Shown here piece by piece: positions 37,582 to 46,466 of a DNA stretch of 64,000 nucleotides. The stretch is from Bacteroidaceae bacterium. Lineage in GTDB: Bacteria; Bacteroidota; Bacteroidia; Bacteroidales; Bacteroidaceae. The stretch spans positions 35,144-99,143 of the forward strand of contig JAGCMB010000057.1 of NCBI GenBank assembly GCA_017646665.1, in the 5' to 3' direction. Made by a program: the position numbers and the translations under genes. Within the stretch, counting starts at the first letter, position 1; every line of letters begins with the position of its first letter. The notes under the pieces are model-generated. The model made no database searches. It had not been told where the DNA came from and saw nothing but the letters and a program-made list of their open reading frames with translations.

Positions 37582-39105
37582 TTAATGTTTGAAGTGGCGG
37601 AAACCGGTGATTACCATAGCAACTCCGTTTGCATCGCAATAGTCAACCGACTCCTTGTCGCGGATTGAACCGCCTGGATGAACAACTGCTGTAACACCTG
37701 CTTCGTGTGCAATCTGTACGCAGTCGGGGAATGGGAAGAACGCATCGCTTGCCATTACACTGCCCTGGAGAGAGAAACCGAAATTGCCGGCCTTCTCTAT
37801 GGCGTGACGGAGTGAGTCCACGCGCGATGTCTGTCCTACACCACTTGCGATGAGTTGCTTGTTCTTTGCCAGAACAATAGCGTTGCTCTTGCTGTGCTTT
37901 ACAATCTTGTTGGCAAAAAGCATATCCTCAATCTCCTCGGCCTTTGGAGCAACCTTTGATACAGTCTGCAAGTCTGTGGCTGTTTCCACTTTTGCATCAC
38001 GGTCCTGTACAAGAACACCGTTGAGCACGCTGCGGAATGTCTTTTCGGGCATTTCGGTAGACTTCTGGATAAGGATGATACGGTTCTTCTTCTGCTTGAG
38101 TACCTCAAGAGCATCAGCATCGTAGCTTGGAGCGATGATAACCTCGAAGAAAATCTCGTTCACCTTCTCAGCTGTTGCCTTGTCAACATTTGCGTTTGCA
38201 ATGAGCACACCGCCGAATGCCGATACAGGGTCGCCTGCAAGTGCTGCATCCCAAGCCTCGGCCAATGTCGGGCGTGAAGCCAAACCGCAAGCATTGTTGT
38301 GCTTGAGGATGGCGAATGTTGTTTCGCCTGCGAAGTCATTGATGAGTTCTACGGCAGCGTTGATGTCGAGGAGGTTGTTGTATGAAATCTCCTTGCCGTG
38401 AATCTGCTCGAGCATATCGTTGAAGTTGCCATAGAAAGCTCCCTTCTGATGTGGGTTCTCGCCATAACGCAATGACATTGGTGTGTCGTTTGTCTGGCGG
38501 AATGCGCTGTTGCTCTCCTTGTCGAAGTAGTTGAAGATTGCAGAATCGTATGAAGATGATACTGCAAACGCCTCTTTTGCGAAGAAACGACGCTCTTCAA
38601 GGGTTGTCTGTGCACCGTTGTTCTTCAAAATCTCGTGGAGTGGAGCATACTGTGCCTTGCTTGCTACGATAACAACATCGTTGAAGTTCTTTGCAGCACC
38701 ACGGATGAGTGATATGCCACCTATGTCAATCTTCTCGATTATATCTGCTTCAGGAGCACCCGACGCAACGGTCTGCTCGAATGGGTAGAGGTCAACAATT
38801 ACAAGGTCAATCTCGGGAATTTCATATTCTGCCATCTGCTGCTGGTCTTTCTCAAGTTCTCTGCGGCCAAGGATGCCACCGAATACCTTTGGATGCAAGG
38901 TCTTTACGCGACCACCCAAAATAGATGGGTAACCTGTGAGGCTCTCCACTGCAGTGCAGGGGATGCCGAGTGACTCGATGAACTGCTGTGTGCCACCTGT
39001 TGAAATGAGTTGAACACCGTCTGCATGAAGCAGCTTGATAATCTCGTCCAGACCGTCTTTGTAGAAAACGGAAACCAATGCCGATTTAATTCTTTTTGTT
39101 GACAT
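37582..39105 (-). CDS. purH: Bifunctional AICAR formyltransferase / IMP cyclohydrolase
   Basis: A 507-aa enzyme for the last two steps of de novo IMP synthesis. The N-terminal methylglyoxal-synthase-like cyclohydrolase domain (about 5-190) has LISTGGTQQFI and the GGRVKTLHPKVFGGIL motif; the C-terminal formyltransferase domain has SLRYGENPHQ, LKHNNACG and FFPFPDCV. It is the first gene of the operon that continues into mreBCD-mrdA-rodA, an order conserved in many Bacteroidetes, coupling purine synthesis with shape genes on one transcript. Confidence 0.96.
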   Translation of the reverse strand: MSTKRIKSALVSVFYKDGLDEIIKLLHADGVQLISTGGTQQFIESLGIPCTAVESLTGYPSILGGRVKTLHPKVFGGILGRRELEKDQQQMAEYEIPEIDLVIVDLYPFEQTVASGAPEADIIEKIDIGGISLIRGAAKNFNDVVIVASKAQYAPLHEILKNNGAQTTLEERRFFAKEAFAVSSSYDSAIFNYFDKESNSAFRQTNDTPMSLRYGENPHQKGAFYGNFNDMLEQIHGKEISYNNLLDINAAVELINDFAGETTFAILKHNNACGLASRPTLAEAWDAALAGDPVSAFGGVLIANANVDKATAEKVNEIFFEVIIAPSYDADALEVLKQKKNRIILIQKSTEMPEKTFRSVLNGVLVQDRDAKVETATDLQTVSKVAPKAEEIEDMLFANKIVKHSKSNAIVLAKNKQLIASGVGQTSRVDSLRHAIEKAGNFGFSLQGSVMASDAFFPFPDCVQIAHEAGVTAVVHPGGSIRDKESVDYCDANGVAMVITGFRHFKH

Positions 39106-39186
39106 ATTAGTGTGTTAAAAATTTGTTCTAAAAACTGAAAGCCAATACTTTGCGTTGCTTTGAACCGAAGTGTGGCTATTTCTTTA

Positions 39187-39194
39187 CAAAGTTA
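39187..39194 (-). promoter_or_regulatory. -7 element of the purH-mre operon
   Basis: TAACTTTG on the minus strand, a perfect TAnnTTTG, 82 nt before the purH ATG. No -33 TTTG is seen at the right spacing. Confidence 0.45.
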
Positions 39195-39255
39195 GATTTT
39201 TTTGAGCGATTTTCCACTATAAATATAGTGCTAATTTTCAAAAAAATGTGAACAA

Positions 39256-39295
39256 AAGAAATGCCGGAGAAGAGATTTCTTTTCCGGCATTTCTT
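39256..39295 (-). terminator. Terminator of nadB
   Basis: Stem 39256-39270 / 39281-39295 (14 of 15 pairs) with a 10-nt loop. On the minus strand it is followed by a T-rich stretch, ending the nadB transcript that stops at 39313. Confidence 0.75.
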
Positions 39296-39312
39296 ATCTG
39301 TTTTTTGTCCTT

Positions 39313-40884
39313 TTATTTATCGGTCTTGGGATAGTCTATATTATAGTGTAAGCCACGGCTCTCCTTGCGTTCCATTGCTTGACGCATAATCAAATAGCCG
39401 ACATTGATTATATTACGCAGTTCGCATAATTCACGGCTCACAACGCTCTGTTTGAAAAGCTCCTCGGTCTCCTCATACAAGAGGTCAAGGCGGTTCCACG
39501 CACGTTTGAGGCGCAGATTGGTGCGTACTATGCCGACGTATGTGCTCATTATCTGTTGAACCTCTTTGGCATCCTGTGAGATGAGCACCATCTCCTCGTT
39601 CATTTTTGTACCCTCGTCGTTCCATTCCGGGATATCGTCCTTGTAGCTGTATTCTTTGAAATGAGCAAGTGAGTGTTTTGCTGCAGCGTCGGCATATACG
39701 ACGGCCTCAATCAAAGAGTTGCTTGCCAGACGGTTTCCGCCGTGCAGGCCCGTGCAGGAACATTCGCCCACTGCATACAGACGGTGTATGCTTGATGCTG
39801 CGTTGAGGTCTACCTTGATGCCACCGCAAAGGTAATGCGCAGCCGGTGCAACGGGGATATACTCCTTTGTGATGTCAATGCCAAGCGAGAGGCACTTCTC
39901 GTATATGTTCGGGAAATGACGTTTTGTTTCTTCGGGGTTCTTGTGTGTGACATCGAGATAGACGTGGTCGTCACCTCTGTGTTTCATCTCGTTGTCAATG
40001 GCACGTGCCACAATGTCGCGCGGTGCAAGTGACAGGCGCGGGTCATATTTGTGCATGAACTCCTTGCCGTCCTTTGTGCGCAGTATGCCGCCATATCCGC
40101 GCATCGCCTCGGTTATCAAGAACGATGGTCTGTCACCCGGATTGTAGAGAGCTGTGGGGTGGAACTGTATAAATTCCATATCTTTCACTGTTCCTTTCGC
40201 ACGGTAGACCATTGCTATTCCGTCACCGGTGGCAACAAGTGGGTTGGTGGTTGTTTTGTAGACTGCTCCACATCCACCGGTAGCCATCAGGGTTATTTTG
40301 CTCAGGAATGTGTGGACTTCATTGGTGGCAATGTCAAGAACGTATGCTCCGTAACACTCAATGTCCGGTGTCTGGCGTGTTACTTCAACTCCCAAATGGT
40401 GTTGTGTGAGAATTTCTATTGCGAAATGGTTGTCAAAGATTGTTATGTTCGGATGCTTGCGTACGGCCTTTATCAGTGACTCCTGAATCTCTGCACCGGT
40501 ATTGTCGGCGTGGTGCAGTATGCGGAACTCGGAGTGGCCTCCTTCGCGGTGCAGGTCGAAGTTGCCATCTTCATCGCGGTCGAAGTCTACTCCCCAATCT
40601 ATCAATGCTTTAATCTGTGACGGGGCTTCGCGTACCACTTTTTCCACAGCTGCACGGTCACTTATCCAGTCGCCGGCAATCATTGTATCTTCAATGTGTT
40701 TGTCGAAGTTGTCGACCAGTTCATTTGTAACCGATGCAATACCGCCTTGTGCGAAAAAGGTGTTGGCATCCTCCAATGTTGTCTTGCACACAAGTGCTAC
40801 TTTGCCTTTGTTGGCAACCTTGAGAGCGTAACTCATTCCGGCGATACCGGAACCGATAACTAAAAAATCAAATTTCTTGACCAT
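39313..40884 (-). CDS. nadB: L-aspartate oxidase
   Basis: A 523-aa FAD enzyme that oxidises L-aspartate to iminoaspartate for NAD synthesis; under anoxia fumarate can be the acceptor, which suits an organism with FrdAB. The N-terminal dinucleotide motif VIGSGIAGMSYAL, the FFAQGGIASV and HTADNTG-like HHADNTGAEI stretch, the EFIQFHPTALY motif and GLHGGNRLASNSLIEAVVY in the C-terminal half are all present. nadA and nadC are not adjacent. Transcribed alone. Confidence 0.95.
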   Translation of the reverse strand: MVKKFDFLVIGSGIAGMSYALKVANKGKVALVCKTTLEDANTFFAQGGIASVTNELVDNFDKHIEDTMIAGDWISDRAAVEKVVREAPSQIKALIDWGVDFDRDEDGNFDLHREGGHSEFRILHHADNTGAEIQESLIKAVRKHPNITIFDNHFAIEILTQHHLGVEVTRQTPDIECYGAYVLDIATNEVHTFLSKITLMATGGCGAVYKTTTNPLVATGDGIAMVYRAKGTVKDMEFIQFHPTALYNPGDRPSFLITEAMRGYGGILRTKDGKEFMHKYDPRLSLAPRDIVARAIDNEMKHRGDDHVYLDVTHKNPEETKRHFPNIYEKCLSLGIDITKEYIPVAPAAHYLCGGIKVDLNAASSIHRLYAVGECSCTGLHGGNRLASNSLIEAVVYADAAAKHSLAHFKEYSYKDDIPEWNDEGTKMNEEMVLISQDAKEVQQIMSTYVGIVRTNLRLKRAWNRLDLLYEETEELFKQSVVSRELCELRNIINVGYLIMRQAMERKESRGLHYNIDYPKTDK

Positions 40885-41001
40885 ATTACCATTGTTTCTT
40901 TAGGGCGAAACGGGCTTCAGTCCTTTTTTCTCCTTTGGAGCGTAAAAATACAAAAAAAAGAGATAAAAAATGTTTCCCGGGAAATATTTCGTAAAGAAAC
41001 G

Positions 41002-41964
41002 TTATTTTATCTCTTCTGTTATGCCTGTGAAGTCTTGTTGCCAGTCCTTTCCCTGTGCTTTTCTGAATAGTGCAATATTGCGCATAAGTTGCTCATATCC
41101 GCATCTCTCAACAGCACTTTCGGAAAATAGTACATTGTAATCCTCTTGGGTGAGATTGTACCAAATCTCTTTTGTCATCTGCAAGAGCGTGTCGTTAGGT
41201 TGCAACTCGCTATTGTTGTTGGGGGTTGAGAAACGGTTGTGCGGGCACACTGTTTGGCAACGGTCACATCCATAGAAACAGTTTTCCATCATTTCACCGA
41301 TATTTTCAGGTAGTTCGCCACGGTGTTCTATGGTGAGGTATGAAAGGCATTTATTTGCGTCAAGTCCATTGTCGCTCAATGCTTTGCCCGGGCAGTTGTC
41401 AATGCATCTGTGGCAGTTTCCACAGAGGTTGCCAACCAATGGCGCGTCGTAGCACAATTCAATATCAACCAGCAACTCGCCCAAAAAGAAATTGCTTCCC
41501 TTGCCGGGTATTATCAGCTGTCGGTTGCGTCCAATATAACCGATGCCGGCTTTTGTTGCCCAGTAACGTTCGAGTATCGGGGCTGAATCGCAGAAGGCGC
41601 GCCCTTGAACGTTGCAGATTTTGTTTATGTATTGTAGCAGCAGATACAGACGGTCTTTTACAATTTTGTGGTAGTCCTTTCCTTGTGCATAGTTGGCTAT
41701 GCCTTCGATAGTTTGTCGTGGTGCATAGTTTAAGGCTACGGTTATCACGCTCCTGCATCCTTTGACAAGCAGAGTGGGGTCTAGTCGTTTGTCGCAGTTG
41801 CGCTCAAGGTATTGCATAGTGGCACAACACCCTCTTTCTATCCAATTGTTGAACATTGTGGCCACCTCTTGTGCCACAGGCCCGGCCTTTACAATGCCAC
41901 ACACATCAAAGCCGAGGCGTAGAGCTTCGGCTTTGATGTGTGCAGTCAGTTCTTCTTTTGTCAT
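41002..41964 (-). CDS. queG: Epoxyqueuosine reductase
   Basis: A 320-aa cobalamin and iron-sulfur enzyme that reduces epoxyqueuosine to queuosine in tRNA anticodons. The DUF1730 N-terminal domain is followed by two [4Fe-4S] motifs, CGNCHRCIDNCPGKAL and CFYGCDRCQTVCPHN. The C-terminal HEAT-like tail is short, as in the Bacteroidetes version. Its start overlaps the deacetylase stop by one base, making it the last gene of the DUF2723-deacetylase-queG operon; no functional link between the three is evident. Confidence 0.94.
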   Translation of the reverse strand: MTKEELTAHIKAEALRLGFDVCGIVKAGPVAQEVATMFNNWIERGCCATMQYLERNCDKRLDPTLLVKGCRSVITVALNYAPRQTIEGIANYAQGKDYHKIVKDRLYLLLQYINKICNVQGRAFCDSAPILERYWATKAGIGYIGRNRQLIIPGKGSNFFLGELLVDIELCYDAPLVGNLCGNCHRCIDNCPGKALSDNGLDANKCLSYLTIEHRGELPENIGEMMENCFYGCDRCQTVCPHNRFSTPNNNSELQPNDTLLQMTKEIWYNLTQEDYNVLFSESAVERCGYEQLMRNIALFRKAQGKDWQQDFTGITEEIK

Positions 41965-42575
41965 TATTTGAAGACCTTAAATTCATACCCCTGTTCCAAC
42001 AACCAGTCAATGGAACGCGGAAGAGCATATTTTAGATTGCTCTCGGAACGCATTGAGTCGTGGAACGTGATGATTGAGCCATTACGTACAAACTTCTTGA
42101 CATTCGCAAGCACGTCCTCTCCATAAAGTCGAAAACTGTAATCTCGTGTTACAAGGTCCCACATAATGAATTGGTAGCGTTTGCTGAGTTCATTGTATTG
42201 GCTCCGGCGTAAAAGTCCGTGTGGAGGACGGAACAGGTTGCTGTGGATGAAGGCATCGGCCTGGTCCACATTCTCGATATATTCCTTTGTGCCTGTAAAC
42301 AAGCCTTTCAGATGGTTGAATGTGTGGTTTCCTACTCTATGCCCGTTCTCTATGACTTGCATATATTCTTGTGGAAATTTATGCACATTGTCGCCCACCA
42401 TAAAGAATGTTGCCTTTATGTTATAACGTCCGAGCAAGTCGACAACCCAAGGTGTGATGACGGGTATAGGCCCATCGTCAAATGTGAGGTAAACCGCCTT
42501 TTCATCGGGGTTCATCCTCCACAACGCCTTTGGAAAGAGGTTGCGTACAAAGCCGGGTACTTGCTCTATGAACAT
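41964..42575 (-). CDS. Polysaccharide deacetylase family protein (NodB domain)
   Basis: A 203-aa CE4-type deacetylase. The NodB motifs are complete: motif 1 YLTFDDGP, motif 2 GNHTFNH (metal His pair), motif 3 FRPPHG, and a later MWDLVTRDY. No signal peptide or TM helix is seen, so a cytoplasmic or unusually located enzyme is suggested, unlike most peptidoglycan or chitin deacetylases. Likely substrate is an N-acetylated sugar. It lies 8 nt after the DUF2723 gene and overlaps queG by one base. Confidence 0.9.
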   Translation of the reverse strand: MFIEQVPGFVRNLFPKALWRMNPDEKAVYLTFDDGPIPVITPWVVDLLGRYNIKATFFMVGDNVHKFPQEYMQVIENGHRVGNHTFNHLKGLFTGTKEYIENVDQADAFIHSNLFRPPHGLLRRSQYNELSKRYQFIMWDLVTRDYSFRLYGEDVLANVKKFVRNGSIITFHDSMRSESNLKYALPRSIDWLLEQGYEFKVFK

Positions 42576-42583
42576 CTGTCTGC

Positions 42584-45500
42584 TTATTTACTCTGTTTCA
42601 TAAGTTTTCTCAACGCTCTCTCAATTTTCACCATTTCGGTGCTTGATAAATTCATATCGTTGAGGGTCTGGTATATGCTTCCTATCACCATTCTCTTTAT
42701 CTCGCCCTCTTGCTTGCTGCGGACTTTGTCAAGCGTGTTCACCTGTGTGTTGAAACTTGTACACAAAGCGTCTGTAATATCCTCTCTTGCAATATTGCTG
42801 TTCTTGCCTTTGTCAAGCAACTGCCAAGCATGGCCGACGAGTGATGTGCGGTGATATAGCATAATATCGTTTATTTCGTACGGTTTCAACGTATTATACC
42901 AGATTATGTGCTCAATCTCGTTTTTGAGTATGCTGTTTGCAATTTCATCCCTTCTTTGCTTTAGCATATCCAATGTGTCATTGCCAAGGAACAGCTCTTT
43001 GAGGACAGCCTGTCTGATAAAGTCCTCGCTTCCGGCTGTCTTCTCCAGTTCGTTCTTGTAGTCGAGCTGAACATTGTACAGAATGTTGTATACGTCTGCT
43101 ATGGCAATAATGTTATCTCTCAGAGCGTCATAGGGCACAATATCACTTGGCAGTTCGTTGTAAACTTTTTCCAGCACTGATATTATCTTGGCATCTTCGA
43201 CCTCGCTGTTAATCATTTCGGTAGCCAATTGTGCAACCAGATTGCGGTGAGTACATATCATCCTTCTGATGGTTTCATCGGCATAGTAGTCCTTGTTCTC
43301 TTTGACGCCACCCCACTTGAAACGGTTGATGACATTGTCGCAGAAGCGGTCAATGTCTACAGGGTGGTCGCCGTTTGCTGTGTCATATCCCAATTTGCTC
43401 CAATCGAATGGTGTAATACGGTATGCCAATCCCTCGTGTACGAAGAATTTTGTCAGCACGGACGGGTAGTTCTTCTCGCCGACAGTCATTGACATATACA
43501 TTGGACGTTCCCAGTTCTCGGCGTTGGCAAGCATATCGAATAGAATCAGTTCGTGACGGTAGAGAACACTCTTGTCACTGATGTCGATGGTCATATACTC
43601 AGGCATGTCAAGCTCGTACTCCTGTGGAATTATCATTCCGGAACGCATTACCGCCGCAGAGTCTATTGGGATATAAAGTTTTTTGCAAGGAATGATGTTC
43701 CTTGGAATGTCAATATAATCCATTCTTGAACGTCCTTCATTGACTGCTGCTTCGTACAGGTCAATAATCTCATCGACAATCTTTCGTGCGTCAGATTTTT
43801 TTTGAGCATTGGCCTCTAGAATCCAGTGCTTGGTGATTTTGTTCATTTCGAATGGATTCTTTCCGAAGGCCTCCTCGAATTTCTTTGGGAAGGCTTTGCT
43901 GTACTGCATAATGAAATCCTCCATCGGGAACACATAGACATATATGTTTGTGTTTCCTGCGTAGTTGATTCTGTCCCAAGTGATTGGCAGGCTCTTTGAG
44001 TCGTATGCCGGACGTTTCATCTGGTCGGTGTACCAGTCGGTTTGCAAATATGACAGGTTGCATACGCGTGCATCTGTGCGGTCACCTTCTACCTCTTGGC
44101 TATACCATAGCGGGAACGTGTCGTTGTCGCCACAGGTGAAAATGATAGGACAACCTTCGTCGGGCAGTGTGTTCAGGTAGTTCTCTCCAAAATCGGGGCA
44201 GGCATAGCGGCCGCTGCGGTCGTGGTCGTCCCAGGTCTGTGAAACCATCTGCAATGGGACAAGCAGACAGATAAGGGCTACGATGCTGCTTACGAGAATA
44301 CCGTTGCATTTTTTGTTGTATTTCTCAAGCAGTTTGTTGGCGTAATGTGTTATTCCTGCCACGCTCATTCCAATCCATATTGCAAATGCGTAGAATGAGC
44401 CTGCGTAAGCATAGTCGCGCTCGCGGGGTTGCATTGGCGTCTGGTTCAGGTAGAGTACAATTGCAAGGCCTGTCATGAAGAATAGCATAAATACCACCCA
44501 GAACTGCTGTTTCCCCTTTTTGCTGTTCGTCCACTGCCATACGATACCGATAATGCCCAGAATAAGCGGTAGGGCAAAGAACACATTTCGTCCCTTGTTC
44601 TCTTTTATGCTCTGTGGCAGCTTGTCCTGGTCGCCCAAGCGCATATTGTCGACAAAGGGTATTCCGCTTATCCAGTTGCCATACTCTTTCTCGCCGTAAT
44701 TGTTCTGTATATCATTCTGGCGGCCGACGAAATTCCACAGGAAGTAGCGCCAGTACATGTGGTTAACCTGGTAGTTGAAGAAGAAGCTCAGGTTGTCTAA
44801 TTGTGTTGGAACTTTTACCTCCAGTGGCTTATGCTGCTGCTTCCTTATCTCGGGGAATTTTGCTTTTCGGGTATTCTTGATGTTTTTCCCAATCCATCTT
44901 TCATATTCTCCGGCATGGTCGCTGCTGTACATACGTGGGAAAAGCATATTCTGTACAAACTGATACTCCTTGTTGTAATCGATAATCTCATACTCGTCGG
45001 GATCTGTGACGTTCTTCTTCTCGACACGCATATATATGGGACTTGTATTGACGGACAAGGCTTCTCCGTTCTTGTCCCTGTCAACTTCCGCATCAAAGCA
45101 CTCGCCATAGAAGAGTGGTCGTGAGCCATACTGCTCGCGGTTGAGGTATGAACCCAGTGTGAAGATATCTTCGGGCGAGTTCTGGTCCATTGGTGTGTTT
45201 GCCGATGAACGTATCACAATCAGAGCGTATGACGAGTAACCAATCATAATGAGCAACAGACAAAGGAATGATGTGTTGAATAGTCTGTGGCTAATCAAGT
45301 ATTTCTTTACTGTTTCAGCTCCTTTGTATGATATTCTGTTTCTTGTGCAGATGATGTATATTACAGCCAGCACTATCAGGCCGATAGTTATGCTTCCTGC
45401 GACACTGTTGCCATAGAATGGTATTCCCAACAGTGCAATGGCGAATGTGAAGATGCCGGCAATGACATTCTGGTTCTTACCCTTTTCGGTACAGTAGATA

Positions 45501-46327
45501 CCTGCAACGAGAGTGATGAAGAGCAACAGGATGTAAAAGTATAGTCCGGTATTGAATGAGAGTCCTAAAACGTTGACGAACAGTAGTTCAAACCAGCCAC
45601 CGACTTTTACTACACCGGGTACTATACCGTACAGCACGACCATGACTATGGCGGCAGATACAGCCAAAGCAAGCAACGAACCTTTGAAGTTTGCATTAGG
45701 GAATTTCTTGAAGTACACAACAAGGACTATTGCCGGCAAACACAAAAGGTTCAACAGGTGTACGCCAATGGAGAGGCCTACGAGATAGGCGATTAGTACA
45801 AGCCATCTGTCGCTGTGAGGCGAGTTTGCACTGTCTTCCCATTTCAGAATCATCCAGAACACAGCTGCGGTAAAGAGCGATGAATATCCGTAAACCTCAC
45901 CCTCTACGGCACTGAACCAATATGTGTCGCTCCAGGTATATGCCAATGCACCCACAAGTCCCGAAGCCAATATTGTTATAATCTGGCTTTTGGAAATCTC
46001 CTTGCTGTTGCCTACAAGCAGTTTTCGTGTCAGGTGGGTTATGCTCCAAAAAAGGAACAGTATACCGGCCGCACTGAGCACAGCCGACATTATGTTGACC
46101 ATATATGCAACCTTGTCGGGTGAGGCGAACATCGAGAAGAAATTTGCGGTAAGCATAAAGAATGGTGCACCTGGCGGGTGTCCTATCTCAAGTTTGTTGC
46201 CCGAAAGGATAAACTCGGGGCAATCCCAAAAACTTGCTGTTGGCTCAACTGTAAGGCAGTAGGTCAATGCTGCAACGAGGAATGTGAACCATCCCAAGGC
46301 GTTGTTCCAAATTTTGAACTGTTTCAT
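42584..46327 (-). CDS. DUF2723 large membrane protein (GT-C-like)
   Basis: A 1247-aa protein with an N-terminal DUF2723 membrane domain (PF11028). The first luminal loop, with TVEPTASFWDCPEFI and KLEIGHPPGAPFF, has the acidic residues seen in PMT-type GT-C glycosyltransferases. About 12 or more helices reach to residue 720. A large soluble C-terminal region of about 500 residues follows, with the PDEGCPIIFTCGDNDTFPLWY segment typical of this family. In Bacteroidetes these proteins are thought to glycosylate exported proteins or lipids, but the reaction here is inferred. It heads a three-gene operon from a strong promoter. Confidence 0.85.
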   Translation of the reverse strand: MKQFKIWNNALGWFTFLVAALTYCLTVEPTASFWDCPEFILSGNKLEIGHPPGAPFFMLTANFFSMFASPDKVAYMVNIMSAVLSAAGILFLFWSITHLTRKLLVGNSKEISKSQIITILASGLVGALAYTWSDTYWFSAVEGEVYGYSSLFTAAVFWMILKWEDSANSPHSDRWLVLIAYLVGLSIGVHLLNLLCLPAIVLVVYFKKFPNANFKGSLLALAVSAAIVMVVLYGIVPGVVKVGGWFELLFVNVLGLSFNTGLYFYILLLFITLVAGIYCTEKGKNQNVIAGIFTFAIALLGIPFYGNSVAGSITIGLIVLAVIYIICTRNRISYKGAETVKKYLISHRLFNTSFLCLLLIMIGYSSYALIVIRSSANTPMDQNSPEDIFTLGSYLNREQYGSRPLFYGECFDAEVDRDKNGEALSVNTSPIYMRVEKKNVTDPDEYEIIDYNKEYQFVQNMLFPRMYSSDHAGEYERWIGKNIKNTRKAKFPEIRKQQHKPLEVKVPTQLDNLSFFFNYQVNHMYWRYFLWNFVGRQNDIQNNYGEKEYGNWISGIPFVDNMRLGDQDKLPQSIKENKGRNVFFALPLILGIIGIVWQWTNSKKGKQQFWVVFMLFFMTGLAIVLYLNQTPMQPRERDYAYAGSFYAFAIWIGMSVAGITHYANKLLEKYNKKCNGILVSSIVALICLLVPLQMVSQTWDDHDRSGRYACPDFGENYLNTLPDEGCPIIFTCGDNDTFPLWYSQEVEGDRTDARVCNLSYLQTDWYTDQMKRPAYDSKSLPITWDRINYAGNTNIYVYVFPMEDFIMQYSKAFPKKFEEAFGKNPFEMNKITKHWILEANAQKKSDARKIVDEIIDLYEAAVNEGRSRMDYIDIPRNIIPCKKLYIPIDSAAVMRSGMIIPQEYELDMPEYMTIDISDKSVLYRHELILFDMLANAENWERPMYMSMTVGEKNYPSVLTKFFVHEGLAYRITPFDWSKLGYDTANGDHPVDIDRFCDNVINRFKWGGVKENKDYYADETIRRMICTHRNLVAQLATEMINSEVEDAKIISVLEKVYNELPSDIVPYDALRDNIIAIADVYNILYNVQLDYKNELEKTAGSEDFIRQAVLKELFLGNDTLDMLKQRRDEIANSILKNEIEHIIWYNTLKPYEINDIMLYHRTSLVGHAWQLLDKGKNSNIAREDITDALCTSFNTQVNTLDKVRSKQEGEIKRMVIGSIYQTLNDMNLSSTEMVKIERALRKLMKQSK

Positions 46328-46359
46328 TATTTTATTTGAATTTTTGTCTTGAAATTTTG

Positions 46360-46390
46360 CAAATTTACCTAATAAATAGCAGAGGTCAAA
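46360..46390 (-). promoter_or_regulatory. Promoter of the DUF2723-deacetylase-queG operon
   Basis: On the minus strand, TTTG (46387-46390), 19 nt, TAAATTTG (46360-46367): a full match to the Bacteroidales consensus, about 33 nt before the ATG. Confidence 0.75.
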
Positions 46391-46437
46391 ATATTAGCCG
46401 ACAAATTGGGGCACCGTTAAGATTTATTTATAAAAAA

Positions 46438-46466
46438 GACCGCCGTAATTTTAATTACAGCGGGTC
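46438..46466 (-). terminator. Terminator of priA
   Basis: A hairpin whose arms (46438-46450 / 46453-46466) cover the priA stop codon, with one mismatch and one bulge. On the minus strand it is followed at once by a run of six T, so termination occurs right at the end of the gene. Confidence 0.7.
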
